Numbered from the stretch's first letter, positions 49,976 to 61,593 are shown. The stretch is 64,000 nt of DNA from Aquabacterium fontiphilum (GCF_009909205.1 NZ_JAAAPN010000001.1:310001-374000), one strand, 5' to 3'. Program-made: numbers and translations. The notes: a model not told the origin generated them from the letters alone.

Positions 49976-51078
49976 GTTGAAGCGATCGGGTTGGGGTCTG
50001 AACCGTCGGCAGCGGCAGCGGCAGCGGCAGCGGTGGCAGGGGCAGGGGCAGACTGGCGTTCGCGCAAGGCGCTGGGCGTCAGGCCCCTGGCACGCTTGAA
50101 AGCCCGCGAGAAGGCGGTGGCGTCTGAGAAACCTGCCGCCTCGGCAATCTGCGCAATGGTCTTGCCGGTCTCCAGCAACAGCATCTGGGCGTACTCGATG
50201 CAGACCTCGGCGCGCAGTTGCGGCAGTGTCGTGCCTTCATCTTGCAGGCGGCGGCTGAGCGTCCGCGCGGACAGCGCCATGCCGTGCGCCACCTCCTCGG
50301 CGCTGGGCACCTGACGGCGCAGCAGGCCGGCGCGCAGGCGCTCCTTGACCTCGCGCGTGACGGGCCTCACGTCGAGTCGTGATCGACGCTGCTGCTCCAG
50401 CGTGGCTTTCATCATCAGGTGCGACGCCTTGCTTGGTGCGATCAGCGGAATGGCCAGGGCGCTACGCGGCAGCACCAGCTTGTTGTGCCGCGCGCCGAAA
50501 TGGAAACGTCCCGGAAAAGCCGCTTCGTACTGGCGGACATCGCCCAGCGGCGCATGACGGAGGTGGACCGACGCGCCGAGCACCGGCTCCTTCAGAAAAG
50601 GCAGGACCTTGGTCGGGGCCAGCACCACGGTCTCGGTGAAGAAATCCTGCACGTCGCCAAAGTCGACCAGGGGCTCGACGATGAGGTGCACTTCGTCGCC
50701 CACATCCTCGCGGCGCAAGGAGAAGGCGGGCATGACCAGCGGCGCGTAGCGGATGGCACCCTGGAGCGCTTCCCCCAGGTTGGCCGAGGTGATGGCCAGC
50801 ATGCCCACAGGCCCGTGCACGGTCAGGGGAAAGTGCGCCATGAAGGCCACGATGGGCGGCGGCCCGTAAGGCGCGCTGGCGAGAAAATGGGCCAGCGAGC
50901 GCTTCATGTGCACACCGTCCATGGTGTGCCATGGCATGAAAGGCCGTGGCAGGTCGATACCCCATTCGCGATAGAGCCGGTCGATGTCCTGCCCCAGCTC
51001 CCGGGCGAGCGCCTCGCCGATTTCCAGGTACTGGATGGGGAAGGTGAGCGAGCGAAGGACGCGGTCTGGGGCGGACAT
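49972..51078 (-). CDS. AraC family transcriptional regulator
   Basis: A 368-residue regulator of the OruR/ArgR-like AraC branch with an N-terminal Arabinose_bd-type domain (residues about 20-205). A C-terminal double helix-turn-helix (about 245-335) includes SAEEVAHGMALSARTLSRRL and KTIAQIAEAAGFSDATAFSRAFKRARGLTPSALRE. The C-terminal tail is a run of Ala encoded partly by four GGCAGC units (50008-50031), which could vary by slippage without changing frame. It lies 15 bases after the DUF2306 stop codon on the same strand, so it may regulate that gene. The inducer is unknown. Confidence 0.9.
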   Translation of the reverse strand: MSAPDRVLRSLTFPIQYLEIGEALARELGQDIDRLYREWGIDLPRPFMPWHTMDGVHMKRSLAHFLASAPYGPPPIVAFMAHFPLTVHGPVGMLAITSANLGEALQGAIRYAPLVMPAFSLRREDVGDEVHLIVEPLVDFGDVQDFFTETVVLAPTKVLPFLKEPVLGASVHLRHAPLGDVRQYEAAFPGRFHFGARHNKLVLPRSALAIPLIAPSKASHLMMKATLEQQRRSRLDVRPVTREVKERLRAGLLRRQVPSAEEVAHGMALSARTLSRRLQDEGTTLPQLRAEVCIEYAQMLLLETGKTIAQIAEAAGFSDATAFSRAFKRARGLTPSALRERQSAPAPATAAAAAAAADGSDPNPIAST

Positions 51079-51093
51079 GGGCGCGCAGCAGGG

Positions 51094-52710
51094 TCAGCGG
51101 GCCAGTTTAGCGTGGGTGGCCTGGCTGTGGATGGCGCACAGAAAGGCGCCGATCAACAGCATCCACTGCCCATAGGCGGCGAGCCGGAAGGCGTGCCCGG
51201 TCTGGATGTACTGCGCCTCGATGGGCCACAGGGCGATGGCAGGCATGATCCAGAACAGGCTGGGTGTGGCCACCAGCCCGGCGATGACGAACCAAGACCA
51301 TTCGCGCGCCCAGGCCGGTCGTTGGCGCCACAGCGCCCCGCCCATGAGCAGCGAGAACAGCAGCACGATGGCGCCGCCGAACACGTGCAGCGCGCCGCCA
51401 TGCAGGGTGGCGAAGCTGGGCATGCCCAGTTGCAGGCCCCACTGCACCAGAGCCAGGCCCGCGAGGGCGCCACCGGTGGCGAGCAGGCCGCCGGCCGGGC
51501 GCCTGCCAGACCACAGCCAGGCTGCCGCGGCCCTCAGTCCCAGCAGCGTGCCGGTCACAAACAGGCCCTGCGTCCATGGATGGGCGTGCATCACCTGCTG
51601 GTCGAGGGCCAACACACCGGCCGGGATCAGCCGCTGGGCGTCGTGGGCGCCTGCCAGTCCGTCGCCCAGCGCGAGTTGCTGCACCGTCGTCACGCCGGCC
51701 CACAGCACCACCGGGATCATGCCCACCGCCAGCCAACGCCCAAGCCGGGCATGCCACTGAAAGGGGGCGGCCACACGCGCCACGGTGTGGGCCGGGCGCT
51801 CGGCCTGCAGCAGGCGGTTCAGGGTGAACAGCGCGTAGCCAATCATCACGCACAGCGGCACGAGGACGGCCGTCACGGCGTAGTTGCCTTCCAGTTGGCG
51901 CAACTCGGGTGCGGCGGCACCAAAGGCCAGCCAGCCGTAGCGCTGGATCGGCGCGGTCAGCAACATGCCGTAGTTCAGTGCCATCCACGCCTGGTGCTGG
52001 GCGATGCGCTTGCGGGCCATCGCGTAGATGGCCATCCACAGGCTCACGGTGACGCCGATGGCCAGGCCCCACAGGCCGACGTAGAACGTCAGCTGGTCGT
52101 AGATCAGGTGCACGGGTGTCCTCACGAGGAACACCATGGCTGCGATCATCGCGCCTTGCGCCGCCAGGATGTAGACGAGGCCAAAGGCGCGGTGCCACAG
52201 CGGGAAGCGCCGCCGGAAGGCGGGCCAGAACTGCAGGGCACCAAACAGCATCGTGACGCCACCGAGCACGTTGTGCACGGACAGCGTGATGCCGACACTG
52301 CGCGGCATGGTGGCGTAATGGATCAGGGGCTCGCTCAGCCCGTTGCTGCCGAAAGCGTAGGTGGGCGAACTGATGGCCGCCAGCAGTGCCAGCATGATGC
52401 TGGAATGGCTGGCCACCTCGGAGGTGGGGCCCAGGGATTGGCCGGCGTCCGCTGCGTCGCGCATCTGCATGCGTTGCTGCGCGATCTGCTCGTTGCCGGC
52501 TGCGCGGTAGTTCACGATGCCGGCGTCAATGGCGGCCAGGCCGTATAGCAGCATGCCAATCGCACCCAGCAAGGCGAGGCCGCGCAGCAGCCAGGTGCGC
52601 CACTCGGGCGCCACCGAGAGGGGCCCAGAGAGCGGCTCAGAGAGCGGCTCAGATGGCACCGCGGGCAGCACGGCGCGGCGAGGGGTGTGGGCGACGACGG
52701 TGTGGCGCAT
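51094..52710 (-). CDS. DUF2306-like polytopic membrane protein
   Basis: A 538-residue protein with about 12 hydrophobic segments. The region FWPAFRRRFPLWHRAFGLVYILAAQGAM matches the DUF2306 pattern with its conserved HR-x-FG-x-Y. The second half repeats a similar topology. A conserved role is not known. Residues 21-32 are a small tandem repeat (EPLS EPLS GPLS) encoded by 12-base units. The start is uncertain: the ATG at 52710 has no Shine-Dalgarno sequence and lies seven bases from a 13-base inverted-repeat arm, so a later GTG may be used. It is followed by the AraC gene and the DUF2834-like gene on the same strand. Confidence 0.7.
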   Translation of the reverse strand: MRHTVVAHTPRRAVLPAVPSEPLSEPLSGPLSVAPEWRTWLLRGLALLGAIGMLLYGLAAIDAGIVNYRAAGNEQIAQQRMQMRDAADAGQSLGPTSEVASHSSIMLALLAAISSPTYAFGSNGLSEPLIHYATMPRSVGITLSVHNVLGGVTMLFGALQFWPAFRRRFPLWHRAFGLVYILAAQGAMIAAMVFLVRTPVHLIYDQLTFYVGLWGLAIGVTVSLWMAIYAMARKRIAQHQAWMALNYGMLLTAPIQRYGWLAFGAAAPELRQLEGNYAVTAVLVPLCVMIGYALFTLNRLLQAERPAHTVARVAAPFQWHARLGRWLAVGMIPVVLWAGVTTVQQLALGDGLAGAHDAQRLIPAGVLALDQQVMHAHPWTQGLFVTGTLLGLRAAAAWLWSGRRPAGGLLATGGALAGLALVQWGLQLGMPSFATLHGGALHVFGGAIVLLFSLLMGGALWRQRPAWAREWSWFVIAGLVATPSLFWIMPAIALWPIEAQYIQTGHAFRLAAYGQWMLLIGAFLCAIHSQATHAKLAR

Positions 52711-52716
52711 GGCGTT

Positions 52717-52833
52717 CGAAGCGGCTGACGCAGATCACGCCATGCTGCCGGCGGACGCCTGACTTGGGTGGCCATGACCTTGCTCCAGCCGCCATGCACT
52801 CCGCTTGTGTGGCTGCCCGTGTCAGCCGCTTCG
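52717..52833. repeat. 13-bp perfect inverted repeat bracketing the kinase / DUF2306 gap
   Basis: CGAAGCGGCTGAC (52717-52729) and GTCAGCCGCTTCG (52821-52833) are exact reverse complements, with 91 bases between. One G:T and one G:C pair could extend the stem inwards. The right arm begins six bases beyond the hybrid kinase stop codon, and the left arm ends seven bases from the DUF2306 start codon. It could be a long-armed terminator, a structured leader or a protein-binding site. Confidence 0.6.
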
Positions 52834-52839
52834 GCGCAA

Positions 52840-55800
52840 TCAGCGCACCGCAGCAAGGATCTCGGTCAGCGTGGACAAGGTGGCGGGTTTGGTCAGGTGG
52901 TGGTCAAAGCCGGAGGCCAGCGCGCGTGCCTTGTCCTGCGCCTGGCCCCAGCCCGACAGGGCGATCAGCATGGGTACACGAGGCAGGGACGAACGCAGCC
53001 GGCCTGCCAGCTCATAGCCGGACACATCGGGCAAACCGATGTCCAGTATCACAGCGTCGAACTGGACCTCGGTGGCGGCCTTCCATGCGTCTTGACCGCA
53101 GTGGGCCTGCTGTACACGGTGACCGATGAGCCCGAGCAGTTCCGAGAGGGACTGCGCGGCGTCGACGTTGTCGTCCACGACCAGCACCCTCAGGCTGGCC
53201 TGCGGGGTGGAGGCCACCAATGTCGGCACGGGCGAGGGCGCGTTGTCAGCGTGAGCCAGCGGCAGACAAACAGTGAAGGTGCTGCCCAAGCCCGGTCCGG
53301 CGCTGTGAGCAGTCACGTGTCCCCCGTGCAGCGTCACCAGCTGGCGCACCAACGCCAGCCCGATGCCGAGTCCGGAGTTGCCCGCCAGCCCGCTGCGCTG
53401 CTCCTGCGTGAACCAGTCGAAGATGGTCTCCAGCATGGCTGGCGAGATCCCCCGCCCGGTGTCATGCACCGCCACGGTGGCGGCTGTGCCGTCGCAGGTG
53501 AGCGCCACGGTCACGCGACCGCCTTCCGGTGTGAACTTCACAGCGTTGTGCAGCAGGTTGCCGATCACCTGGGTCAGGCGTGTCAGGTCCCCCTCGACTG
53601 TCACGGGCTGACCGCCTGGGGCGACACTCAGCTGCACACCGCGCGCCTCGGCGACTGGCTGCACGGCATCCACGGCTCCAGCAATGGCGTCGCGCAGATC
53701 CAGCGGCGCACGTTGCAGATGGACGGCACCCAGGCTGATGCGCGAGACGTCCAGCAGGTCGTCCACCAGACGGGACAGGGTGCGTGCCTGTCTCAGAATG
53801 GTGTGGCAGCGTTGAGCCACATCGTCGGTGCATGGTGCGCGTTGCGCCAACCACTCCGCTGAGGTGAGGATGGGGGCCAGCGGGTTGCGCAGTTCATGTG
53901 CCAGCACCGCCAGAAAAGCGTCCTTTTGCCGGTCGGCATTGCGCAATGCGGCTTCGTGGGCGACACGCTCGCTGATGTCGATCTGGGCGGTGACCGCACC
54001 CATCACGTGGCCAGCCGCGTCGTAGACCGGTGCGGACGACAGGAGCAGGACCCGTCTCACGCCCGGCTGGTCGAAGGGCTGGATCTCGATCATGTCATCC
54101 TGGCAGACCTCACCTCGCAGGGCGCGGGCCATCGGCCATTCATGGGCTTGCACGCGTTGCCCGTGGCGAGCCGAGCCGTCGGCCCACCAGCCTTGCCACT
54201 GGTCGTAGTCTTCCACCGACTCGCTGGCGGGCGGGTCGCCCCATACCTGAGCGAGCGCGCGGTTGGCCCGGATCAGCCGCCCCTGCGGGTCGGCCACCGC
54301 GATGCCGGCTGGCACGGCCTCCAGCGTGGTGTCCAGCAGGCGCCGCTCGCGTTCGTGCTGCTGTGCCACCTCCTGCGCGCGCGCTTCGCTGAGGCGCAAG
54401 GCGTCGAGCGCGGCGACGCGGCTGGTGATGTCCACGCCGCTGGCGATGAGGTGGGTGATGCGCCCCCCTTCATCGAGCAGCGGCGCGATCTGAAAGTCTA
54501 TGGTGATGAGCTGATCGTGGGCCATGCGCACGGGCGCGTCATACCGCACCGTGGTGCCCTCGCCGGCCTGGGTGATGGCGGCGCGCAGCTGGGCCGCGAC
54601 AGTCGCATCGTGTGTCCACCAGTGGCAGTCCCAGAACCAGCGCCCGATCACATCGGTACGCGCGATGCCTGCCAGTGTCAGCGGGGCATCATTGGCCTCC
54701 AGCAGGCGGCCTTGGGTGTCCAGCACGCCGACAAAGGCGAACAGCCGGTCCATGACGTGGCGCAAGTGGCGCTCGCCGGCATCGGCCGCTTCCCGTTGCG
54801 CCTCGGCGGCCTGTCGCATGGCCACCTCGCGGTCATGCGCGGCGACCCGCTCGCGCGCATGCTGCAGCGCCAGCGCGACTGTGTCGATCTCGTGGATGCG
54901 GAAGCTTTGCGGCGCGGCGGGCGTACCGATCGCGGCGGCCTGCAGCGCGCTGAGCCCCTGGGTGATCTGCCGGGCCAGGCGCAATGCCACGGCCGCGCCC
55001 AGCGCCGTGGCGCCCAGCGCCAAGCTGCCCCAGGCCAGCGCGGCTTGCCACGCCAGGGCCTCGATCTGCGCAGCGGACCGCATGACACTGACGGTGAACG
55101 CCCCGCCCGCCGCCGTCACGCTGGCGATCAGCATGCGATCGCCGCCGAGCGCAACCGTTTCGTGTACGGCCGGTGCCGCCTTCAGCGCGGACAGTGGGAT
55201 CGGGTCGGCGAGCTGCCAGCGGCTGCCGGCGCTGTGCGCCACGACGCGGCCGCTGCGGTCGGTGATCAGCACGTCACCGCCTGGGCCCAGGTCGGCATGC
55301 GCCACCAGCGCCTGCAGGCGCTGGGGGGGAAAGGACAGGGCAAGCACCACGCGCTGGCCATCGTCTCGGCTCACCGGCAAGGCGATCGACAGATACGGCT
55401 GCCGTACCCGGGCGCCGTAGAACAGCCCGCTGTACTGCACCGAGTCGGTCTGCATTGCGCGGCGCGTGAGCCCCTGCGAGCTGAACGGCAGGCGGCGCCC
55501 GTTCCAGACGACTTCGCTTTCGGCGCGCTCGAGCGCCCACAGGTTGGGCAGCGGGGTGCCGCGTGGCACCCCGGTGTTGACTTGCACTTCCCCGGTCGCA
55601 TCGGTCACGGTGATCAGGGCTGCAGGCCAGTCTGATACCGCCCGTTGGGCGAAAACGTGAAAACTGGCCCAGTTTCCCGCCCGCAATGCGCTGCTGGCCG
55701 ACGCGGCACGCAGTCGGCCTTCGGCTCCGCCCAGCTCCCGGTCGACGCCGTCTGCCAGCAGCTGCGCTTCGCTGAGCAACCGCATCTGCGCCTGCCCGTG

Positions 55801-55920
55801 GTCGGCCCGCCATTGCTGGGTGAGCAGCAAGACGGTGCCGATCAGAACCGGTCCGAGCGCCGCAGCCAACAGGCCGAACAGCGTGCGCCGGATCGTCACT
55901 CCCTTGTGTGTGTGTGCCAT
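52840..55920 (-). CDS. Membrane hybrid sensor histidine kinase with a receiver domain
   Basis: A 1026-residue sensor. A transmembrane helix at about residues 15-35 is followed by a large periplasmic double-Cache-like domain (about 40-275), a second helix at about 285-310, a HAMP-like linker, and PAS 1 (about 380-500, with FVGVLDTQGRLLEANDAPL and FWDCHWWTHD). PAS 2 spans about 520-640. The HisKA H-box is FLAVLAHELRNPLAPILTSA. ATPase boxes are NLLHNAVKFTPEG, DTGRGISP and GLGIGLALV. A C-terminal receiver has VLVVDDNVDAAQ and Asp in VILDIGLPDVSG. The ligand is unknown. The start at 55920 (MAHTHKGVTIRRTL) is preferred to 55956. The gene follows gatB on the same strand. Confidence 0.92.
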   Translation of the reverse strand: MAHTHKGVTIRRTLFGLLAAALGPVLIGTVLLLTQQWRADHGQAQMRLLSEAQLLADGVDRELGGAEGRLRAASASSALRAGNWASFHVFAQRAVSDWPAALITVTDATGEVQVNTGVPRGTPLPNLWALERAESEVVWNGRRLPFSSQGLTRRAMQTDSVQYSGLFYGARVRQPYLSIALPVSRDDGQRVVLALSFPPQRLQALVAHADLGPGGDVLITDRSGRVVAHSAGSRWQLADPIPLSALKAAPAVHETVALGGDRMLIASVTAAGGAFTVSVMRSAAQIEALAWQAALAWGSLALGATALGAAVALRLARQITQGLSALQAAAIGTPAAPQSFRIHEIDTVALALQHARERVAAHDREVAMRQAAEAQREAADAGERHLRHVMDRLFAFVGVLDTQGRLLEANDAPLTLAGIARTDVIGRWFWDCHWWTHDATVAAQLRAAITQAGEGTTVRYDAPVRMAHDQLITIDFQIAPLLDEGGRITHLIASGVDITSRVAALDALRLSEARAQEVAQQHERERRLLDTTLEAVPAGIAVADPQGRLIRANRALAQVWGDPPASESVEDYDQWQGWWADGSARHGQRVQAHEWPMARALRGEVCQDDMIEIQPFDQPGVRRVLLLSSAPVYDAAGHVMGAVTAQIDISERVAHEAALRNADRQKDAFLAVLAHELRNPLAPILTSAEWLAQRAPCTDDVAQRCHTILRQARTLSRLVDDLLDVSRISLGAVHLQRAPLDLRDAIAGAVDAVQPVAEARGVQLSVAPGGQPVTVEGDLTRLTQVIGNLLHNAVKFTPEGGRVTVALTCDGTAATVAVHDTGRGISPAMLETIFDWFTQEQRSGLAGNSGLGIGLALVRQLVTLHGGHVTAHSAGPGLGSTFTVCLPLAHADNAPSPVPTLVASTPQASLRVLVVDDNVDAAQSLSELLGLIGHRVQQAHCGQDAWKAATEVQFDAVILDIGLPDVSGYELAGRLRSSLPRVPMLIALSGWGQAQDKARALASGFDHHLTKPATLSTLTEILAAVR

Positions 55921-55971
55921 GTTCGCGCTCGCGCGTGGTTCATGGCAGTGTGGCACACGATGCGAGCTGAC

Positions 55972-57450
55972 TCAGCCGGTGAGCTTCTTCTTGAGCAGAT
56001 CGTTGACTGTGGCCGGGTTGGCCTTGCCCTTGGTGGCCTTCATGGCCTGACCCACCAACGCATTGAAGGCCTTCTCCTTGCCGGCGCGGAACTCTTCGAC
56101 CGACTTGGCGTTGGCCGCCAGGATGTCGTCGAGGATCTTTTCGAGCTCGCCTGTGTCGCTCATCTGCTTGAGGCCCTTGGCCTCGATGACGGTATCCACG
56201 CGGGCTTGCGCGTCTCCGTTGCCTTCGCCGCTCCACAGCGCATCGAACACCTGCTTGGCGCCATTGTTCGAGATGGTGCCGTCGCCGATGCGCGAGATCA
56301 TTGCTGCCAGCAGTTCTGGCGTCACCGGTGATTGCTCGATGGTCTGCTCGGCTGCATTCAGGCGGCGTGACACTTCGCCCATCAGCCAGTTCGACACCAG
56401 CTTCGGCTGCTTGCAGGCCTTGGCGGCGGCCTCGAAGAACGCACCGAAGGCCTTCGACTGCGTCATCATGGTCGCGTCGTACTCGGGCAGCCCGTAGTCC
56501 TTGACGAAGCGCTCGGCCATCACGCGCGGCAGCTCGGGCATCTCGGCGCGGATGCGCTCGACCCACTCCGGCGCGATCACCAGCGGCGGCAGATCAGGAT
56601 CGGGGAAGTAGCGGTAGTCGTGCGCGTCTTCCTTGGTGCGCATCGCGCGCGTCTCGCCCGTGTCGGGGTTGAACAGCACCGTGGCCTGCTGGATGGGCAG
56701 GCCGTCTTCGATCTGCTCGATTTGCCAGTTGATCTCGAAGTCGGTTGCCTGGACGATGTGCTTGAAGCTGTTGAGGTTCTTGATTTCGCGGCGCGTGCCC
56801 AGCGGCGCGCCGGGCTTGCGCACCGACACGTTCACGTCGCAGCGGAACGAGCCTTCCTGCATGTTCCCGTCGCAGATGCCCAGCCACACCACCAGCGTGT
56901 GCAGCGCGCGCGCGTACTCGGCCGCCTCGGCGCTGGAGCGCAGGTCGGGCTCGGTCACGATCTCGATGAGCGGCGTGCCTGCGCGGTTGAGGTCGATGCC
57001 CGACGACTTCTCGCCATTGAAGCCGATGAAGTCGTCGTGCAGCGACTTGCCAGCGTCTTCCTCGAGGTGGGCGCGCACCAGACGCACGGTGTGGGGCTGG
57101 TCACCCACGAAGAAGCTGACGGCGCCACCCTGCACGACGGGGATCTCGTACTGGCTGATCTGGTAGCCCTTGGGCAGGTCGGGGTAGAAGTAGTTCTTGC
57201 GCGCGAAGATCGAGCGCGGCGCAATCGTCGAGCCCACGGACAGGCCAAACGCAATGGCGCGCTCGACGGCGCCCTTGTTCATCACCGGCAGCGTGCCGGG
57301 CAGGGCCATGTCGACCGGGCAGGCCTGGGTGTTGGGCTCGGCGCCGAAGCGGGTCGAGGCGCCCGAGAAAATCTTCGACTGCGTCGAGAGCTGGACGTGG
57401 GTTTCGATGCCGATGACGACCTCGTAGCCCCTGACAAGTTTGCTAGCCAT
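55972..57450 (-). CDS. gatB: Aspartyl/glutamyl-tRNA amidotransferase subunit B
   Basis: A 492-residue GatB, the tRNA-binding and kinase subunit of the GatCAB complex that turns Glu-tRNA(Gln) and Asp-tRNA(Asn) into the amidated forms. It has [46 protein letters not shown], the [10 protein letters not shown]-equivalent [35 protein letters not shown] and the C-terminal YqeY-like tail domain. The gene is third in the order gatC-gatA-gatB, 22 bases after gatA. Confidence 0.98.
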   Translation of the reverse strand: MASKLVRGYEVVIGIETHVQLSTQSKIFSGASTRFGAEPNTQACPVDMALPGTLPVMNKGAVERAIAFGLSVGSTIAPRSIFARKNYFYPDLPKGYQISQYEIPVVQGGAVSFFVGDQPHTVRLVRAHLEEDAGKSLHDDFIGFNGEKSSGIDLNRAGTPLIEIVTEPDLRSSAEAAEYARALHTLVVWLGICDGNMQEGSFRCDVNVSVRKPGAPLGTRREIKNLNSFKHIVQATDFEINWQIEQIEDGLPIQQATVLFNPDTGETRAMRTKEDAHDYRYFPDPDLPPLVIAPEWVERIRAEMPELPRVMAERFVKDYGLPEYDATMMTQSKAFGAFFEAAAKACKQPKLVSNWLMGEVSRRLNAAEQTIEQSPVTPELLAAMISRIGDGTISNNGAKQVFDALWSGEGNGDAQARVDTVIEAKGLKQMSDTGELEKILDDILAANAKSVEEFRAGKEKAFNALVGQAMKATKGKANPATVNDLLKKKLTG

Positions 57451-57472
57451 GGAATGTGTCTCGTCGGGTTCG

Positions 57473-59011
57473 TCAGGCGAGGGTGGCCGGGGCGCGCTGG
57501 TGCCAGTCGGTCACCTGCTGGAAGGCCTGTGCCATGTGCAGCAGGCGGGCCTCCTGCCAGTAGTTGCCAATCAGCTGCAGCCCCGCGGGCATGCCGTGCT
57601 CGCCGAAGCCGCACGGCACGCTCATGCCCGGCAGGCCGGCCAGCGAGGCAGGCAGCGTGAAGATGTCGGCCAGGTAATCCTGCACCGGGTCGGTGGACGA
57701 TCCGATGGCGCGCGCGACCGTGGGCGACACCGGGCCGGCGATGACATCGCACACCTGGAAAGCGGCCTGGAAGTCGTCGGCGATCATGCGGCGCAGCTTC
57801 TGGGCCTGCAGGTAGTAGGCGTCGTAGTAGCCGTGAGACAGCACATAGGTGCCGATCATGATGCGGCGCTTCACCTCTGGCCCGAAGCCTTCGGCGCGCG
57901 TCTTGCGGTACATGTCGTTGAGGTCGCTGTACTTCGCTGCGCGGTGGCCGAACTTGACGCCGTCGTAGCGGCTCAGGTTGGACGAGGCCTCGGCCGGCGC
58001 AATGATGTAGTACACGGGGATCGACAGCTCGGTGCGCGGCAGGCTCACATCGACCAGCGTGGCACCCAGCTGCTGCAACTGCCCCAGGGCGGCGCGGGTG
58101 GCCGCCAGCACGTCGGCGCTCACGCCCTCACCGAAAAACTCCTTGGGTACCCCGACGCGCAGGCCGGCCAGCGGACGCGCCGCATCGGCCAGATCGGCGG
58201 CCAGCTTCAGCGCGGCCAGGTCTTTGCCGATCACGCCAGGCTGGTTGGCGGCCGGGCTGCCGTCGTGCAGCTGCACGGTCTCGGCGCTGGTGGCGTCACG
58301 CGGGTCGAAGCCGCTCATGGCGTCGAGCAGCAGCGCGCAGTCTTCCGCTGTGCGGGCCATGGGGCCCGCCTGGTCAAGCGACGAGGCGAAGGCGATCATG
58401 CCAAAGCGGGAGCAGCGGCCATAAGTGGGCTTGATGCCGGTGATGCCGCACAGCGCGGCCGGCTGGCGGATCGAGCCGCCGGTGTCGGTACCGGTGGTGC
58501 CGGCCACCAGGCGCGCAGCCACGGCCACGGCCGAGCCACCCGACGAGCCGCCCGGAATCCGGCTCGTATCCCAGGGGTTGCGTGCCACGCTGTAAGCCGA
58601 ATTCTCGTTGGCGCCGCCCATGGCGAACTCGTCGCAGTTGAGCTTGCCCAGGCTGACCACGCCAGCGGCCTGCAGTTGCGCCACCACGGTGGCGTCAAAC
58701 GGGCTGCGATAACCGGCCAGCATTTTCGAGGCGGCCGTGGTGGGCTGGCCCTGCGTGACGAAGATGTCCTTGTGGGCGATCGGCACGCCGTCGAGTGGGC
58801 CCAGGGGCTGCCCTGCGGCGCGGCGCGCGTCCGAGGCCGCGGCGGCGGCCAGGGCGCCGGCCGCGTCCACATGCAGGAAGGCGCCGAGCGCCGCGTGGGC
58901 GGCCACGCGGTCCAGCGCGTGCTGGGTCAGGGCCACCGAGGTGGTCTGCCCGCTGGCCAGGGCGGCACCTTGCTGCGCCAGCGTCAGGTCGTGGAGGGCG
59001 GCGGCGCTCAT
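57473..59011 (-). CDS. gatA: Aspartyl/glutamyl-tRNA amidotransferase subunit A
   Basis: A 512-residue amidase-signature enzyme giving ammonia from glutamine for the GatCAB complex. The Ser-cisSer-Lys triad is visible: Lys in [14 protein letters not shown], and the serines in [14 protein letters not shown] and [37 protein letters not shown] is also typical. Its start overlaps the gatC stop by four bases (ATGA, 59008-59011). The insert between residues 210 and 240 ([16 protein letters not shown]) is somewhat longer than in many GatA proteins. Confidence 0.98.
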   Translation of the reverse strand: MSAAALHDLTLAQQGAALASGQTTSVALTQHALDRVAAHAALGAFLHVDAAGALAAAAASDARRAAGQPLGPLDGVPIAHKDIFVTQGQPTTAASKMLAGYRSPFDATVVAQLQAAGVVSLGKLNCDEFAMGGANENSAYSVARNPWDTSRIPGGSSGGSAVAVAARLVAGTTGTDTGGSIRQPAALCGITGIKPTYGRCSRFGMIAFASSLDQAGPMARTAEDCALLLDAMSGFDPRDATSAETVQLHDGSPAANQPGVIGKDLAALKLAADLADAARPLAGLRVGVPKEFFGEGVSADVLAATRAALGQLQQLGATLVDVSLPRTELSIPVYYIIAPAEASSNLSRYDGVKFGHRAAKYSDLNDMYRKTRAEGFGPEVKRRIMIGTYVLSHGYYDAYYLQAQKLRRMIADDFQAAFQVCDVIAGPVSPTVARAIGSSTDPVQDYLADIFTLPASLAGLPGMSVPCGFGEHGMPAGLQLIGNYWQEARLLHMAQAFQQVTDWHQRAPATLA

Positions 59012-59307
59012 TCGATCACCTTCGGAACGAGGAACAGGCCGCCATCGCGGGCCGGGGCGTTGGCCATGTTGGCCTCGCGGGCGTCGCCTTCGGTCACGGC
59101 GTCGACGCGCAGGCGCAGCGTCACGTCCTCGATGGCCGACAGGGGGGTGGACAGGGGCTCGACACCGGAGGTGTCGACCGCGCGCATCTTCTCGACGATG
59201 GCGAAGAATTCGTTGAGCTGCGTCAGCATGGCGGCCGCCTCGTCGTCGCGCAGTTCAAGGCGCGCGAGCTGGGCGATCCGGCCGACGTCGTCAGAGGTCA
59301 GGGCCAT
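59008..59307 (-). CDS. gatC: Aspartyl/glutamyl-tRNA amidotransferase subunit C
   Basis: A 99-residue GatC, the small subunit that clamps GatA and GatB together. It has the family start [19 protein letters not shown] and the [19 protein letters not shown] motif, with [20 protein letters not shown] at the end. It is the first gene of the gatCAB operon and is divergent from mreB over 248 bases. Its stop overlaps gatA. Confidence 0.96.
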   Translation of the reverse strand: MALTSDDVGRIAQLARLELRDDEAAAMLTQLNEFFAIVEKMRAVDTSGVEPLSTPLSAIEDVTLRLRVDAVTEGDAREANMANAPARDGGLFLVPKVIE

Positions 59308-59327
59308 GGTTTGTTACTGGGGGGTAA

Positions 59328-60599
<1,272 letters not shown>

Positions 60600-60645
60600 G
60601 GCCTTGATCGGGCCGGTTTGACCACGCAGGCCCTGCCCCCCGACC

Positions 60646-61593
60646 ATGCCGCTGGCCACCCTTGACCGCTCGCCGCCGCCCTTTTTCAAGCAGGGGCCGT
60701 CGGCGTTCACGCGGCTGACCTTCTATGCCGCGCTGGCCGTGTTCCTGATGGTGGCCGATGCGCGCTGGGCCATCACCCAGCCGCTGCGCGCTGTGCTGGC
60801 GACGCTGCTCCACCCTGTGCAGCAGGGGCTGCTGGCGCCGGCCCGGGGCTACGACACGTTGTCCCATTACGTCCGAGGGCTGGAGGAAGCGAAGGCGGTG
60901 CAGCAGCGTGCCGAGCGCGCACTGATGGCCCAGGCCGACAGGGTCATGCGGCTGGAGCAGTTGCAGCACGAAAACGAGCGCTTGCGGGCCTTGCTGGATC
61001 TGCGCCCGCGTGCATCCGTGCCCACGCTGGCCGCTGAAGTGCAGTACGACGCGCCAGATCCGTTCAGTCGCAAGGTGGTGATCGACCGCGGCGGCAGCCA
61101 CGGCGTGCGACCCGGCGCCCCGGTGATCGACGAGCACGGCGTGCTTGGCCAGGTGACGCGCGTGTACCCGCTGTCGTCCGAGGTCACGCTGGTCACGGAC
61201 AAAGATGCGGCCGTGCCGGTGATCAACCTTCGCACGCAGCAGCGGGGCGTGGCCTTCGGACAGCCCAAGCACCGCGGCATGGAGTTGCGCTTCATGGCTG
61301 GCAACGCCGATGTCCAGGCCGGTGACGTGCTGCAGACGTCAGGACTGGACGGAGTCTACCCGCCGGGGCTGCCGGTGGCCCAGGTGACACAAGTGGATCG
61401 CCGGGCCGATTCCGCCTTTGCGCGCATCGTGCTCAAGCCATATGCCCATGCCGAGCAGCCGCGCCATGTGCTGTTGTTGCTCACCGTGGAGGGCGCCCCC
61501 AATCCGGTGTCGGCCGCATCGGCGGCTTCGGCCGCGGCACCGGCGTCGGGCGTCGCGCCCGCCGCGTCCACGCCGTCGGAGGTGCGCCCATGA
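60646..61593 (+). CDS. mreC: Rod shape-determining protein MreC
   Basis: A 315-residue bitopic protein linking MreB to periplasmic wall enzymes. A short cytosolic N-terminus (RSPPPFFKQGPSAFTRL) and one transmembrane helix (about 25-45) precede a coiled coil (about 75-110: KAVQQRAERALMAQADRVMRL). The beta-rich MreC core follows with VVIDRGGSHGVRPGAPVID, GVLGQVTRVYPLSSEVTLVTD and GDVLQTSGLDGVYPPGLPV. The C-terminal 30 residues are Ala/Ser/Pro-rich and probably disordered. It starts 46 bases after mreB and overlaps mreD by ATGA. Confidence 0.97.
   Translation: MPLATLDRSPPPFFKQGPSAFTRLTFYAALAVFLMVADARWAITQPLRAVLATLLHPVQQGLLAPARGYDTLSHYVRGLEEAKAVQQRAERALMAQADRVMRLEQLQHENERLRALLDLRPRASVPTLAAEVQYDAPDPFSRKVVIDRGGSHGVRPGAPVIDEHGVLGQVTRVYPLSSEVTLVTDKDAAVPVINLRTQQRGVAFGQPKHRGMELRFMAGNADVQAGDVLQTSGLDGVYPPGLPVAQVTQVDRRADSAFARIVLKPYAHAEQPRHVLLLLTVEGAPNPVSAASAASAAAPASGVAPAASTPSEVRP

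Noticed and set aside
50008-50031. Four GGCAGC units as a phase-variation repeat
   Set aside because: The unit is six bases, so slippage would not change the frame, and it only lengthens an Ala tail of the AraC protein. Four copies are too few for high mutability.
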